Shown: positions 8,987 to 17,278 of the stretch, one piece after another
Layout: every line of letters starts with the position of its first letter
Numbering within the stretch: the stretch's first letter is position 1
Source: Deferribacteres bacterium
GTDB taxonomy: Bacteria; Zhuqueibacterota; Zhuqueibacteria; Zhuqueibacterales; Geothermadaptataceae
Assembly: GCA_020633655.1 (NCBI GenBank)
Contig: JACKDF010000004.1
Location: 62,001 to 126,000 of the forward strand
Direction of reading: 5' to 3'
Length of the DNA stretch: 64,000 nucleotides
Notes under the pieces: generated by a model
The model's database searches: none
The model's input: only the letters and a program-made list of their open reading frames with translations
Told to the model about the DNA's origin: nothing
Position numbers and translations under genes: made by a program

Positions 8987-11900
8987 ATGCATATGAAGAA
9001 TGCCTTCAATACCAGAACTATCATTTCACTCGTGTGGATGTATTTTCTCTTTCTTTTTCCAAACGCCTTCCCACAAAGTTTCCTTACACACTCATACACC
9101 TTCATTGACGGTCTGCCCTCCTCAACGATTTTTGATATGGATCAGGCAGCGAATGGTGAAATTTGGTTTGCAACGCGCGGAGGCGTTGCCCAGTACGACG
9201 GTTTTCACTGGACCACGCATCTGGAATCGGTAAAAAATACACAGACCCGTTGGATAAAAGCCGATGCGCATGGTAATGTGTGGACTGCCGGAAGGAGTCT
9301 GGGGCACGGCCTGGCTCTGTTCAACGGTGAAGAGTGGACCCAGATTCCAATAACAGAGGATATGCCTTCAGCGAATAGGATCACTGCATTTGAGGTGGCT
9401 GATATCGATGGCAGAACGATCGCAATGCTGGGAACTGACATGGATGGAATATACTTATACCAAAATGGACAGTGGCACCATTTCACCGTTATACAAGGTC
9501 TTCCACACAAAACGGTACACCAGATTAAAGCTTTTCGTTCAAAATTTTACATTCTTACAAAAAGCGGATTGTGTTTATTTACGGGGGATAAAATTGAAAA
9601 TTTTCCGGCTATGCGCGGGGACATAAACTTAAAATCGGTAAAAATATTTGATGTTCATGAGGACCCGGTTGATAGTTCAAGTGTAAGATTTTGTTTTTTA
9701 GGGCAAAATTGGATTGCCCTGTTCAAAGATAGCACGTTTATTTTTTCTGAACCCTTTGCCCCGTTTAAAGCGCCGGTTTTGTCATTGACCCGCTATCCCC
9801 TCGAAGTAGTGTTCGATGGCGGCAATGGCTATTATATCGCCAATTCTAACGGCTTGTATTATTTTGATGAAAAACAGCGCACCTCAATGAAATTGGGGCA
9901 GGCTAATGGATTGTTGTCAGAACGATTTGATGTGGTTCTGCGGGATGAGGAAAATAATATCTGGCTTGGCTCCTGGAAGGGATGCAATAAAATTATTTCC
10001 CGGCGCTTTACCAACTACAGAAAAATAAATGGCCTGTATAAAGATGAAGTAACGGCGTTTATCGAGTATGACAAGGGGAAATATGTGTTTGGCCACAATA
10101 ATGGCCTCACATTGTACGACGGAAAGAATTACAAGGCAATCCCATTTACCATACGACGGGAAAATCCAACTTCGATGATCATCCGTGTTATTGATCTCAC
10201 CGTTGATAAAATGGGCCAGATTTGGGTTAGTGTCAATGACCAGGGTATTCTATGCCTCGGGAAGGATTACAAACAGAAATGGTTCCTTGATGCAACCGAT
10301 GATATGATGATTCCTTTAGCTGTTGATGCCAACGGAGAGATTTGGTGCGTATCAGAGGATGTACTCTACAAATTCGAAAATGGCCGATTTAGACCAAAAC
10401 ATACTTTTGTGTTTGATGACTTTCGCTCAATTCGCAAAATTGCTTTTATCGATTCGGCACTATGTGCCTGTTCGCCCTACGGGCTTTGTGTTGTGGAGAA
10501 TGGGGAAGAGAAAGTCTATTTGGGGCCGGAAGACGGGTCCTCAAATTTATATTCGGTCTTTCGCTATACGGAGGATCGCATTCTTTGTGGAACTTTGAAG
10601 GGACTCTATGAAATTTCCGGTGATTCTTTGAAAAAATTTGAAGAAGGATTTCAAGTCGATTCACCGGTTTATTTTGTCCTCAAAGATGCTGAGCACAGGC
10701 TTTGGTTTGGTACCGATCGGGGCGTGCTTCGATGGGATGGATCCGAATTGATGCACTTTAATCACTTGCATGGACTGGCCGGCAATGAAACCAACCGTTC
10801 CGCTGGTTTTCTGGACAGCCAAAATAATGTCTGGATTGGAACGGATTATGGCATTACTTGCTACAACAGCAATTATGATAATAAACCAAAAGTAAAACCA
10901 CGTATTGAACTTACGAAAATACTTGTGGACACTTTAAACATTCTCAAAACGAATCAAACAAGCTTGAAAGCAAGCCAGAATAATATAACGATCCAGTTTC
11001 GTTGTATTGCTTTTGCGGATGAAAAAAATGTTGCTGTGACCTATAAACTTGAAGGGGCTGATAAAAAATGGCAAGTGCAAAAGCCTCTTTTACAGCCAGA
11101 AATTCACTATTTAAATCTGGCTCCTGGAGAGTATCGCTTTCACATCCGTGCACAAAATGTGGATGGTGCAGAAAGCGATGTCGTTTCCTCTCCTTATTTT
11201 TATATCGAATTGCCCATCTATCGTCAGATTTGGTTTTATGTGGTCCTCTCACTTCTTTTCTCTTCTTTTCTTTTTCTTGTCTATCTGCACAACAACCGAC
11301 GCAAGCAAGCTGTAAAGTTGCAGTTACTCGTTGCACAAAAAACAGCGGAGTTGTTGAGTACCGAACAAAAATTACAGGAGATGTTTAATCAATCGAAGGA
11401 CATTATATTCATCTGCAATTCCGATTGGGATTTTCTTGACATCAATCCCGCGGGCGTTGGATTGTTTGGATTTTCTTCAAAGGAAGAAATTCTCCAAATA
11501 AATCTCATCGAATCTTTGCTAAAATACGAGGCGGAAAAAAAGAAATTGCGCGACAGCCTCATTGATACAAAATCTATCGAAAATGCGGATATCGTCATAA
11601 CTTCCACTGCGGGGAATGAGATTTTTATGATTTTATCCGCATACGCCGTTTCAAATGAGGATGGAAAAGTGACTGAAATCCGCGGTATTTTAAAGGATGT
11701 CACGGAGCGGCAAAGATTAACCGAACAATTAAATCATGCAAAGCGAATGGAGTCTATCGGTGTGCTGGCGGGGGGCATTGCGCATGATTTTAATAATATT
11801 CTCTCCGTTATTATTGGTTATGCTGATATTTCTCTCAATGAAGCCGTCATTGGCAGTTCGCTATATAAAAACATCAAAGCAATCAACGAAGCAGCTTTTC

Positions 11901-12859
11901 GTGCAAAAGATCTGGTGCGGCAAATTCTCTCCTTCAGTCGCAAAAAAGCGGAAGAAATAAAACCGGTCCGTGTCGATTTGATCGTAAAAGAAGCCCTGAA
12001 ATTTTTACGCTCGTCAATTCCCACATCCGTTGAGCTCATTTCGGATATTGATAACAACATCCCCCTCGTTCTTGCTAATCCGTCACAGATTCACCAGGTT
12101 GTGATGAATTTGGGCACTAACGCCTACCAGGCAATCGGTGAAAACGTAGGAACAATTCGAGTCGCGCTCTCTTGCGTTCGAGAACAATGGGATCCCAAAC
12201 TCAATTTAAAAGATGGAAAGTATGTTAAACTCACCATTCAAGACTCGGGAAAGGGAATCGATCCCTTGACGCTTGATAAAATATTTGATCCATTCTATAC
12301 GACGAAACCTGTTGGAAAAGGGACAGGCCTGGGGCTATCCGCTGTTCATGGCATTGTTCACTCCCTTGAGGGGACAGTGCAGGTTGTGAGCGAGTTGGAA
12401 AAAGGCAGTACATTCCATGTTTATCTGCCGGCAGCGCAATCTGCTGCAATAGAAGAAAATGAAATAACGAACCACATTCCCACAGGAAGTGAGCGAATTT
12501 TAATCATTGATGATGACAAAGCAGTGGCAAACGTCATCCAAAAAATTCTTACCAGGCTGGGATATCAAATATCAGTTTTACACGACAGCCAACAAGCGCT
12601 GGAGCATTTTAGTACGGATCCTTTTCAATATGACTTGATAATAACGGACCAAATCATGCCGGATATGACAGGTCTTGAACTGACAAGGAATATCCTGAAT
12701 ATTCGACCTGGAATGCCTGTAATTTTGACTTCGGGATACAGTGAAAAAATTGAACCTGACAATTTGCCTTCCCTGGGAATAAAAGGATACATCACCAAGC
12801 CGGCAACGGTGCGCGAAATTGCAGAATTGATTCGAAAAGCTGTGAAGATTGAAGCCTGA
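8987..12859 (+). CDS. Reg_prop beta-propeller hybrid sensor histidine kinase (HTCS-like) with REC domain
   Basis: The 1290-aa protein starts with a signal peptide (through about residue 30). A long periplasmic part (about 40-650) is built of two-component-propeller repeats, with blades such as GEIWFATRGGVAQYDG, NNIWLGSWKG, RLWFGTDRGVLRWDG and NVWIGTDYGITCY. A Y_Y_Y domain follows (about 660-735), then one membrane helix (about 745-765), a PAS domain (about 795-910), HisKA with phospho-acceptor His933 in GGIAHDFNNIL, HATPase (N box VVMNLGTNAYQAIG, G boxes DSGKGI and GKGTGLGLSAVHG), and a C-terminal REC with Asp1221 in IITDQIMPD. Unlike classical HTCS proteins there is no AraC-type output domain, so the output partner is unknown. 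Ligands of this architecture are often sugars, but the neighbours do not indicate one. AGGA precedes the first ATG. Confidence 0.93.
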   Translation: MHMKNAFNTRTIISLVWMYFLFLFPNAFPQSFLTHSYTFIDGLPSSTIFDMDQAANGEIWFATRGGVAQYDGFHWTTHLESVKNTQTRWIKADAHGNVWTAGRSLGHGLALFNGEEWTQIPITEDMPSANRITAFEVADIDGRTIAMLGTDMDGIYLYQNGQWHHFTVIQGLPHKTVHQIKAFRSKFYILTKSGLCLFTGDKIENFPAMRGDINLKSVKIFDVHEDPVDSSSVRFCFLGQNWIALFKDSTFIFSEPFAPFKAPVLSLTRYPLEVVFDGGNGYYIANSNGLYYFDEKQRTSMKLGQANGLLSERFDVVLRDEENNIWLGSWKGCNKIISRRFTNYRKINGLYKDEVTAFIEYDKGKYVFGHNNGLTLYDGKNYKAIPFTIRRENPTSMIIRVIDLTVDKMGQIWVSVNDQGILCLGKDYKQKWFLDATDDMMIPLAVDANGEIWCVSEDVLYKFENGRFRPKHTFVFDDFRSIRKIAFIDSALCACSPYGLCVVENGEEKVYLGPEDGSSNLYSVFRYTEDRILCGTLKGLYEISGDSLKKFEEGFQVDSPVYFVLKDAEHRLWFGTDRGVLRWDGSELMHFNHLHGLAGNETNRSAGFLDSQNNVWIGTDYGITCYNSNYDNKPKVKPRIELTKILVDTLNILKTNQTSLKASQNNITIQFRCIAFADEKNVAVTYKLEGADKKWQVQKPLLQPEIHYLNLAPGEYRFHIRAQNVDGAESDVVSSPYFYIELPIYRQIWFYVVLSLLFSSFLFLVYLHNNRRKQAVKLQLLVAQKTAELLSTEQKLQEMFNQSKDIIFICNSDWDFLDINPAGVGLFGFSSKEEILQINLIESLLKYEAEKKKLRDSLIDTKSIENADIVITSTAGNEIFMILSAYAVSNEDGKVTEIRGILKDVTERQRLTEQLNHAKRMESIGVLAGGIAHDFNNILSVIIGYADISLNEAVIGSSLYKNIKAINEAAFRAKDLVRQILSFSRKKAEEIKPVRVDLIVKEALKFLRSSIPTSVELISDIDNNIPLVLANPSQIHQVVMNLGTNAYQAIGENVGTIRVALSCVREQWDPKLNLKDGKYVKLTIQDSGKGIDPLTLDKIFDPFYTTKPVGKGTGLGLSAVHGIVHSLEGTVQVVSELEKGSTFHVYLPAAQSAAIEENEITNHIPTGSERILIIDDDKAVANVIQKILTRLGYQISVLHDSQQALEHFSTDPFQYDLIITDQIMPDMTGLELTRNILNIRPGMPVILTSGYSEKIEPDNLPSLGIKGYITKPATVREIAELIRKAVKIEA

Positions 12860-12860
12860 T

Positions 12861-12950
12861 CCTAATCCGGCATACTCTTATAAGCACCAGGATTGGGCAG
12901 AAGATATCCCTGCCCATCGGTGATTCTGGGCAAGACATGAATAAACCGGG
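12861..12950. repeat. ~85-bp palindromic dispersed repeat, copy C
   Basis: It begins almost at the sensor-kinase stop codon. The core TTGGGCAGAAGATATCCCTG, continuing CCCATCG, is the same GATATC-centred palindrome as in copies B and E, and the right end CATGAATAAACCGGG matches the terminal repeat of copy A. The structure could also act as a transcription terminator for the kinase gene. Confidence 0.75.
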
Positions 12951-13228
12951 ATAAATCCTTGTTGCATCTTTGATTCTCAAGCACGTATATTTCATTCACA
13001 TCCGGTCGAAATGTTTATGCGACCGCTGGCTAATACGTCACTTGATCCGACCTTTCTACGTACGAACACACTTCTTCGATTTTCCTGAATGACACTTCCT
13101 CCTGTCTGCGATCCGATAGATTTGAACGACGCCCCCTGAATTTTCTGATAATCTCCGGATGAGAATCTGGTATATAATTTTGCATACCAAAGCGACCAAC
13201 TTGTTGAATGTTGAACAATGGAGGAATC

Positions 13229-14269
13229 ATGGCTACTCAAATTCAAGACGTACGAAAGCTCCTCAATGAAGTGAGACGGGAGCTCCGAAGCAAACCGAAT
13301 ATCGTTGCAACCGGCGTTGGTTACAAAATTGTCAATGGCAAACTGACTGATGAACCAGCATTGATATGTTCGGTCAGTACCAAAAAAGCGAAGAAATTTC
13401 TCTCCACCAGCGAAGTGATACCTGCATCCATACAGAATATCGCAACGGATGTGTATCCGACAGGCGTTATCCATGCCCTGGATGATCCGACAAAGAAGTT
13501 TCGTCCGGCGCCGGGTGGTGTCAGCATCGGGCATGTTGCTATAACAGCTGGTACACTGGGTTGTTTGGTACAAAAAAACGGGGTGCATTATATACTTTCT
13601 AATAATCACGTTTTAGCCAATAGCAACGACGCCAGTATCGGTGATCACATTATTCAGCCTGGCGCAGCTGATGGGGGCAGTTATCCGGACGATCGGATCG
13701 CAGAGTTGAGTGAATTTGTAACCATTCAGTTTCAGGGAAGCGGTGGTGACGATGGTGGCGGAGGCGGAAGCGATTGCAAAGTGGCCAACAGCACGGCGAG
13801 CATTCTCAATGCCTTTGCGGTGATGCTGGGCAGCAGAACGCGTTTGGTCGCCACACGTGATGTGCCAATTCAGGCAGGAGAAAATCTCGTCGATTGTGCC
13901 ATTGCAAAACCACTTTCCAATGATTCAGTTAAAAATGAGATACTCAATATTGGAAAAATTACAGGTGTTGCAGAAGGAACTTTGGGTTTAGCAGTGAAAA
14001 AAAGTGGACGCACCACAGGATTCACCACCGGGACAATTCTGCAAATCGATGTTACAGTTGATGTGAGTTATGGAACAAACAAGGTAGCAACGTTTGTTGA
14101 TCAGTTGATGACGGGGGGTGGAATGAGTGCAGGTGGGGACAGTGGTTCTGCAATTCTCAATGATAAAAACGAGCTTGTGGGATTGTTGTTCGCAGGCAGC
14201 AGCAACAGTACGATATTTAATCGTATTCAAAACGTCTTCACAGCATTGGATATTAACATAATACCGTGA
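13229..14269 (+). CDS. Nal1-like trypsin-fold serine protease
   Basis: The ATG at 13229 has a perfect GGAGG 5 nt upstream; an upstream in-frame start at 13208 is discarded. The 346-aa protein has no signal peptide. Residues about 1-75 form a small N-terminal domain (IVATGVGYKIVNGKL..EPALICSVSTKK). The protease part has the trypsin-type triad candidates His127 (YILSNNHVLA), Asp222 (VDCAIAKPL) and Ser305 (GGDSGSAIL). A Gly/Asp-rich loop (about residues 171-186) interrupts the first half. The layout resembles bacterial homologues of the plant NAL1 peptidase; that assignment is from memory of the fold, with the triad positions read from the sequence. The next gene, 6 bp on, encodes a protein resembling this N-terminal domain. 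Confidence 0.8.
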   Translation: MATQIQDVRKLLNEVRRELRSKPNIVATGVGYKIVNGKLTDEPALICSVSTKKAKKFLSTSEVIPASIQNIATDVYPTGVIHALDDPTKKFRPAPGGVSIGHVAITAGTLGCLVQKNGVHYILSNNHVLANSNDASIGDHIIQPGAADGGSYPDDRIAELSEFVTIQFQGSGGDDGGGGGSDCKVANSTASILNAFAVMLGSRTRLVATRDVPIQAGENLVDCAIAKPLSNDSVKNEILNIGKITGVAEGTLGLAVKKSGRTTGFTTGTILQIDVTVDVSYGTNKVATFVDQLMTGGGMSAGGDSGSAILNDKNELVGLLFAGSSNSTIFNRIQNVFTALDINIIP

Positions 14270-14275
14270 TCGGGC

Positions 14276-14503
14276 ATGCAAGATCAACTCACGAAAATAA
14301 GAAAAGTAAAGGAAAAACACGAATCGCAGTGGATGGCAATTTCACAGGTACAGGCTGTCGGAATCGGAATATTGAAAAACGGTGAGACAGGTATTCTCAT
14401 CAGTGTTGATCAATTTGATGCCAATCTTGCAAGTCGGTTTCCCCTGGAGATTGAGGGTGTTTTTCTGGAAGTTGTTGAAAGTGGAACCTTCCGTGTTTTG
14501 TGA
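14276..14503 (+). CDS. Small protein resembling the protease N-terminal domain
   Basis: The 75-aa product starts 6 bp after the protease stop and is probably translated from the same mRNA; its own ribosome binding site is weak. The segment SQVQAVGIGILKNGETGILI followed by SVDQFDANLASRFPLEIEGV lines up with PNIVATGVGYKIVNGKLTDE and PALICSVSTKK...VIPASIQNIATDV of the protease. Both end in a short V-x-x-(S/T)-G element. It could be a free propeptide-like chaperone or inhibitor of the protease, or a separate adaptor. The similarity is my by-eye alignment and no function is established. Confidence 0.65.
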   Translation: MQDQLTKIRKVKEKHESQWMAISQVQAVGIGILKNGETGILISVDQFDANLASRFPLEIEGVFLEVVESGTFRVL

Positions 14504-14577
14504 AAAAACACCGTCCAATACTCGAATTTACCAGGTTCGAAGGTGAACCGTCGGACCTGATAAGACTCCTTTTTAGC

Positions 14578-16104
14578 TCAATCGAGAAAAAGCATTCTTT
14601 TGGTGATGGACGTGGTGCCACTGGTAATTCTGTAAAAATAAACACCGTCTGCGACCATCTGTCCGGTTTCGTTGCGACTGTCCCATTTCACAGTCCATTG
14701 GCCTGCTGGCATATCTTTATCCACAAGTGTACGAATTTTCCTTCCCAGAATGTCGTACACAGCAAGGTGCACGGTCTCATTGCGTGGAATTGCGAATGAA
14801 ATCGAAGTATCCATCATTTGGCCTGATCCATCGACCTTTCTGCCAAAGGGGTTGGGGTAATTTGCAAAAAGTTGTAATGACGCCGGCACCGGGTTGGAGA
14901 GATTGTCCTGCTCCTCAACCGCAGTTGCAGCATTATTGAGAATGATGTGTATACCGTTTGAACCAGCTGCAACAGCGGTCCAGTTAGCCGGATTGTCCGA
15001 TGCGCCGTTGCCACTTTCATCACCGGCATTATAAAACTCTTCCGGGGCATCAAGTACAATAGGTACATTTATCGGTCCAACAGATGAGTTGGTATTGAAT
15101 CTCGAGTTAATGTTGACCACTTCAATTGTATAATTAGCACCGGCGGTTAATCCCGAAAGAGTAAAATAACCCGCAAAATCCGGATCGTCGGGATTATCAG
15201 CAGTCAAAGCACCAGATACCTGGGAGGCAACATCGTGGAAGGGATCATTAACATTCCGTGCCACGACATTTGCGCCGGTTAATGGGGTAACACCATCGGG
15301 GAGTAAAATGCGGCCGGTTATTGATTTTGTTTCGTTCGTAAAAGCAGTCGTGGGGTACAGACTGGCGATCGCACGAATATCATCGGCTTGTGGTTCTGTT
15401 GGTTCGCCAAGGCCTAATGAGAGTGGAAACATGATACTGACAGAACTTATAGGCGGATCACCATAAAGCTCGAATCCCGGATCGGAATCCTGAATGAAAT
15501 GATGTCCATTCACTTGTGTATGGTCGAGATTCAGGAAGTGACCAAACTCGTGTAAAATAATCGCTCCGAATTCTTCGGTTGTCATCTCGTGCCCGTCGCG
15601 TCTGTTTCCATCGAGGAAGTCCCCATTGAGCAAGGCGATTCCTTTTACAATACGGGTAAGCGGTGGCTGGGTAACATAGACCGGGGAAGCAAGCCCGATA
15701 ACACTTTCATCCATGCCTAAATCTTTAACGATTGAACCATCAACGTCGAAAATAATTGGATTTTTGTTATCCTGTGCCAATTCCACTTCTTCGAATTTTT
15801 CACCTGTTGTGACATCTACATCCAATAAGCCACCAAATTCAAACTGGACACTGCTGTAAGGAATGTGTGAAGTTGTCCATTTGGCAATGCTGTTTGCGAC
15901 CAATTCCTGCATTGCTTCATTGCTTTGCAACCCACAATTTCCCAAATCGACGTGGTATTTTATCGGGAATCTGGAGACATCCCACTTGTAGGGCTTATTC
16001 GTGCTGGAGATAGCCAATGCGCCTCCTGCCATCATTTGCATTTGCAACAGGAACAGACCGGAAACAACCAAACCGATCAGTGTGATTAAGTTTCTATTTT
16101 TCAT
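14578..16104 (-). CDS. Secreted matrixin-like zinc metalloprotease with T9SS/FlgD-type C-terminal domain
   Basis: The zinc-binding motif HEFGHFLNLDH begins at His185 and has the metzincin form HExxHxxxxxH, as in matrixins. An N-terminal signal peptide (MKNRNLITLIGLVVSGLFLL) precedes it. A carboxypeptidase-regulatory-like domain follows (about residues 265-340). The last ~80 residues begin NYPNPFG and run through AVYDILGRKIRTLVD to VYFYRITSG, the typical sorting/FlgD-Ig domain of FCB exported proteins. The open frame extends upstream to 16206, but that extension (MLEFGPFGRLRVRI) is just translation of a dispersed repeat, so the ATG at 16104 is chosen; its ribosome binding site is weak. The substrate is unknown. 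The upstream gene at 16315 is its likely companion. Confidence 0.85.
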   Translation of the reverse strand: MKNRNLITLIGLVVSGLFLLQMQMMAGGALAISSTNKPYKWDVSRFPIKYHVDLGNCGLQSNEAMQELVANSIAKWTTSHIPYSSVQFEFGGLLDVDVTTGEKFEEVELAQDNKNPIIFDVDGSIVKDLGMDESVIGLASPVYVTQPPLTRIVKGIALLNGDFLDGNRRDGHEMTTEEFGAIILHEFGHFLNLDHTQVNGHHFIQDSDPGFELYGDPPISSVSIMFPLSLGLGEPTEPQADDIRAIASLYPTTAFTNETKSITGRILLPDGVTPLTGANVVARNVNDPFHDVASQVSGALTADNPDDPDFAGYFTLSGLTAGANYTIEVVNINSRFNTNSSVGPINVPIVLDAPEEFYNAGDESGNGASDNPANWTAVAAGSNGIHIILNNAATAVEEQDNLSNPVPASLQLFANYPNPFGRKVDGSGQMMDTSISFAIPRNETVHLAVYDILGRKIRTLVDKDMPAGQWTVKWDSRNETGQMVADGVYFYRITSGTTSITKRMLFLD

Positions 16105-16164
16105 TTTAAGGCTTTCTTGTTTTTGTGTTGTATCAATTCTTAAAAGACTGTCGAATAACGTGCA

Positions 16165-16268
16165 AATTCGGACCCTGAGCCTGCCGAAGGGCCCGAATTC
16201 GAGCATGGGACCAGGCGTTTTGACATTTCCACTTTACTCAGTGCAGGCAAGCTCAACGTCCGGTTCAT
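16165..16268. repeat. CCTGAGC-TGCCGAAGG dispersed repeat, copy 1
   Basis: The left arm GGACCCTGAGCCTGCCGAAG and right arm GCAGGCAAGCTCAACGTCC are imperfect inverted repeats about 100 bp apart overall. The same unit recurs at 25511-25612 with over 80 percent identity by eye, and in a shorter form at 51611-51691. It separates the metalloprotease from its companion gene. Confidence 0.75.
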
Positions 16269-16314
16269 CTCTTTTTTAAAAGTGTCCACAGAGTTTTTTA
16301 TCTCAACAAAAAAT

Positions 16315-16902
16315 CTATTTATTCAAGGTTTTTATCATATCAAAAAACGCATTAAGTTCAATCGCACCCTCTGCTTCCTGCTTCTTTTTTGCCATTTTCA
16401 GTGCAGCGTTGTTGCCGATCTGGACGTTTTTAAAAAGCCCTTTGTTGCTTAAAGAGTTCATGACAACTCGTTCACCTTTTTGATTTTGCATAACTTTGAA
16501 CGACCCCTGGAAAAGTCCCAAAGGACTTGTCAATCCCAACTTGCTGTCCTCGTTGAGGAAAAGAACGTACTCTTTGCCTGGATTGTAAACCGGCATACCG
16601 GCGATATTTCCCACGTAAAGCAAACCATTGCCAACATCGACGGCATTAATCAATCCGTATTGTTTAAACTTGATTGTTTTCGCCAGTTCGCCTTTAAAAG
16701 CGGAGAGCACTTCGAAAGTATATTCGGTGTACGAGATACCATTTTGATTGAAGTGTTCTTTTACGCTAAGACACCGGCCGTGGAATAGTCGTTTGGAAAG
16801 CTGTGTCATCTGTTCAATGTTGCGGGGAGCAACTTCAGTTGCAAATACGGTTGTTGAAAGAAGCAACAGGCTCAGTAAAATTGCCATTCGAATTGGCTTC
16901 AT
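16315..16902 (-). CDS. Secreted companion protein of the metalloprotease, function unknown
   Basis: The 195-aa protein has a signal peptide (MKPIRMAILLSLLLLSTTVFA) and is exported. The core pattern LFHGRCLSVKEHF....ISYTEYTFEVLSAFKG is one I associate with small secreted proteins encoded next to matrixin-family proteases in several bacterial phyla. It has the look of a beta-rich domain with a 'V.G.v......T.y.f.v...lKG' spacing, and YNPGKEYVLFL is also typical. No catalytic residues stand out and it contains a single Cys. It lies on the same strand 210 bp upstream of the protease, with a dispersed repeat between them. A role in the activity, folding or inhibition of the protease is inference only. 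Confidence 0.65.
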   Translation of the reverse strand: MKPIRMAILLSLLLLSTTVFATEVAPRNIEQMTQLSKRLFHGRCLSVKEHFNQNGISYTEYTFEVLSAFKGELAKTIKFKQYGLINAVDVGNGLLYVGNIAGMPVYNPGKEYVLFLNEDSKLGLTSPLGLFQGSFKVMQNQKGERVVMNSLSNKGLFKNVQIGNNAALKMAKKKQEAEGAIELNAFFDMIKTLNK

Positions 16903-17278
16903 GGGGTGATTCCTTTTGTATTTATGGATGTTAAAATAAATTCTGTCGTCACTTTTAAAGTTTCGTCATAAAAAAATGCTTGATCACACCTTTTCTTGCG
17001 CTTTCTCACAATTTCAATGTTCTAAAACCCAAGGGCGTGTATAAAAGTTCATTCCACTATTTTCTGCTTAAAATATTATGCGGATAAAAAAAAATGGCAC
17101 ATGCTTGATTTGAGTGATCATTTACAAGCACTGTGCCATTTCTAATTTTTATGGTTTCCGCGTGGTGTCAGCAGATTTACAACGTTATTTTATTCAATTG
17201 TTTACATTTCTGTATGTCGAATACACTATTGCCATTACAGGATGTACGCTTTCGTACAAAGAAAAGGCAAAAGGTGGA
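16903..17278. other. Intergenic region with one strong inverted repeat
   Basis: No supportable gene lies here. The region is AT-rich, holds the upstream region of the minus-strand gene at 16315, and contains the inverted repeat at 17092-17141 described separately. Confidence 0.5.
17092..17145. terminator. Bidirectional stem-loop terminator candidate
   Basis: AAATGGCACATGCTTG (17092-17107) pairs with CAAGCACTGTGCCATTT (17125-17141) apart from one bulged base, leaving a 17-nt loop. A run of A precedes the stem and a T-rich stretch follows, so it could terminate from either side. It lies 138 bp beyond the stop of the minus-strand epimerase gene, which it probably serves. Confidence 0.55.

Noticed and set aside
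8987..12859. Calling the giant sensor kinase a complete HTCS with DNA-binding output
   Set aside because: The chain ends with the receiver domain and no AraC-type helix-turn-helix follows.
12992..13609. 205-codon minus-strand open frame
   Set aside because: It overlaps the protease gene on the opposite strand, has no binding site or family resemblance, and its composition follows the antisense of a real gene.
16105..16206. Upstream N-terminal extension of the metalloprotease
   Set aside because: The extension is a translation of a dispersed repeat (reads LEFGPFGRLRVRI) and would place residues before the signal peptide.
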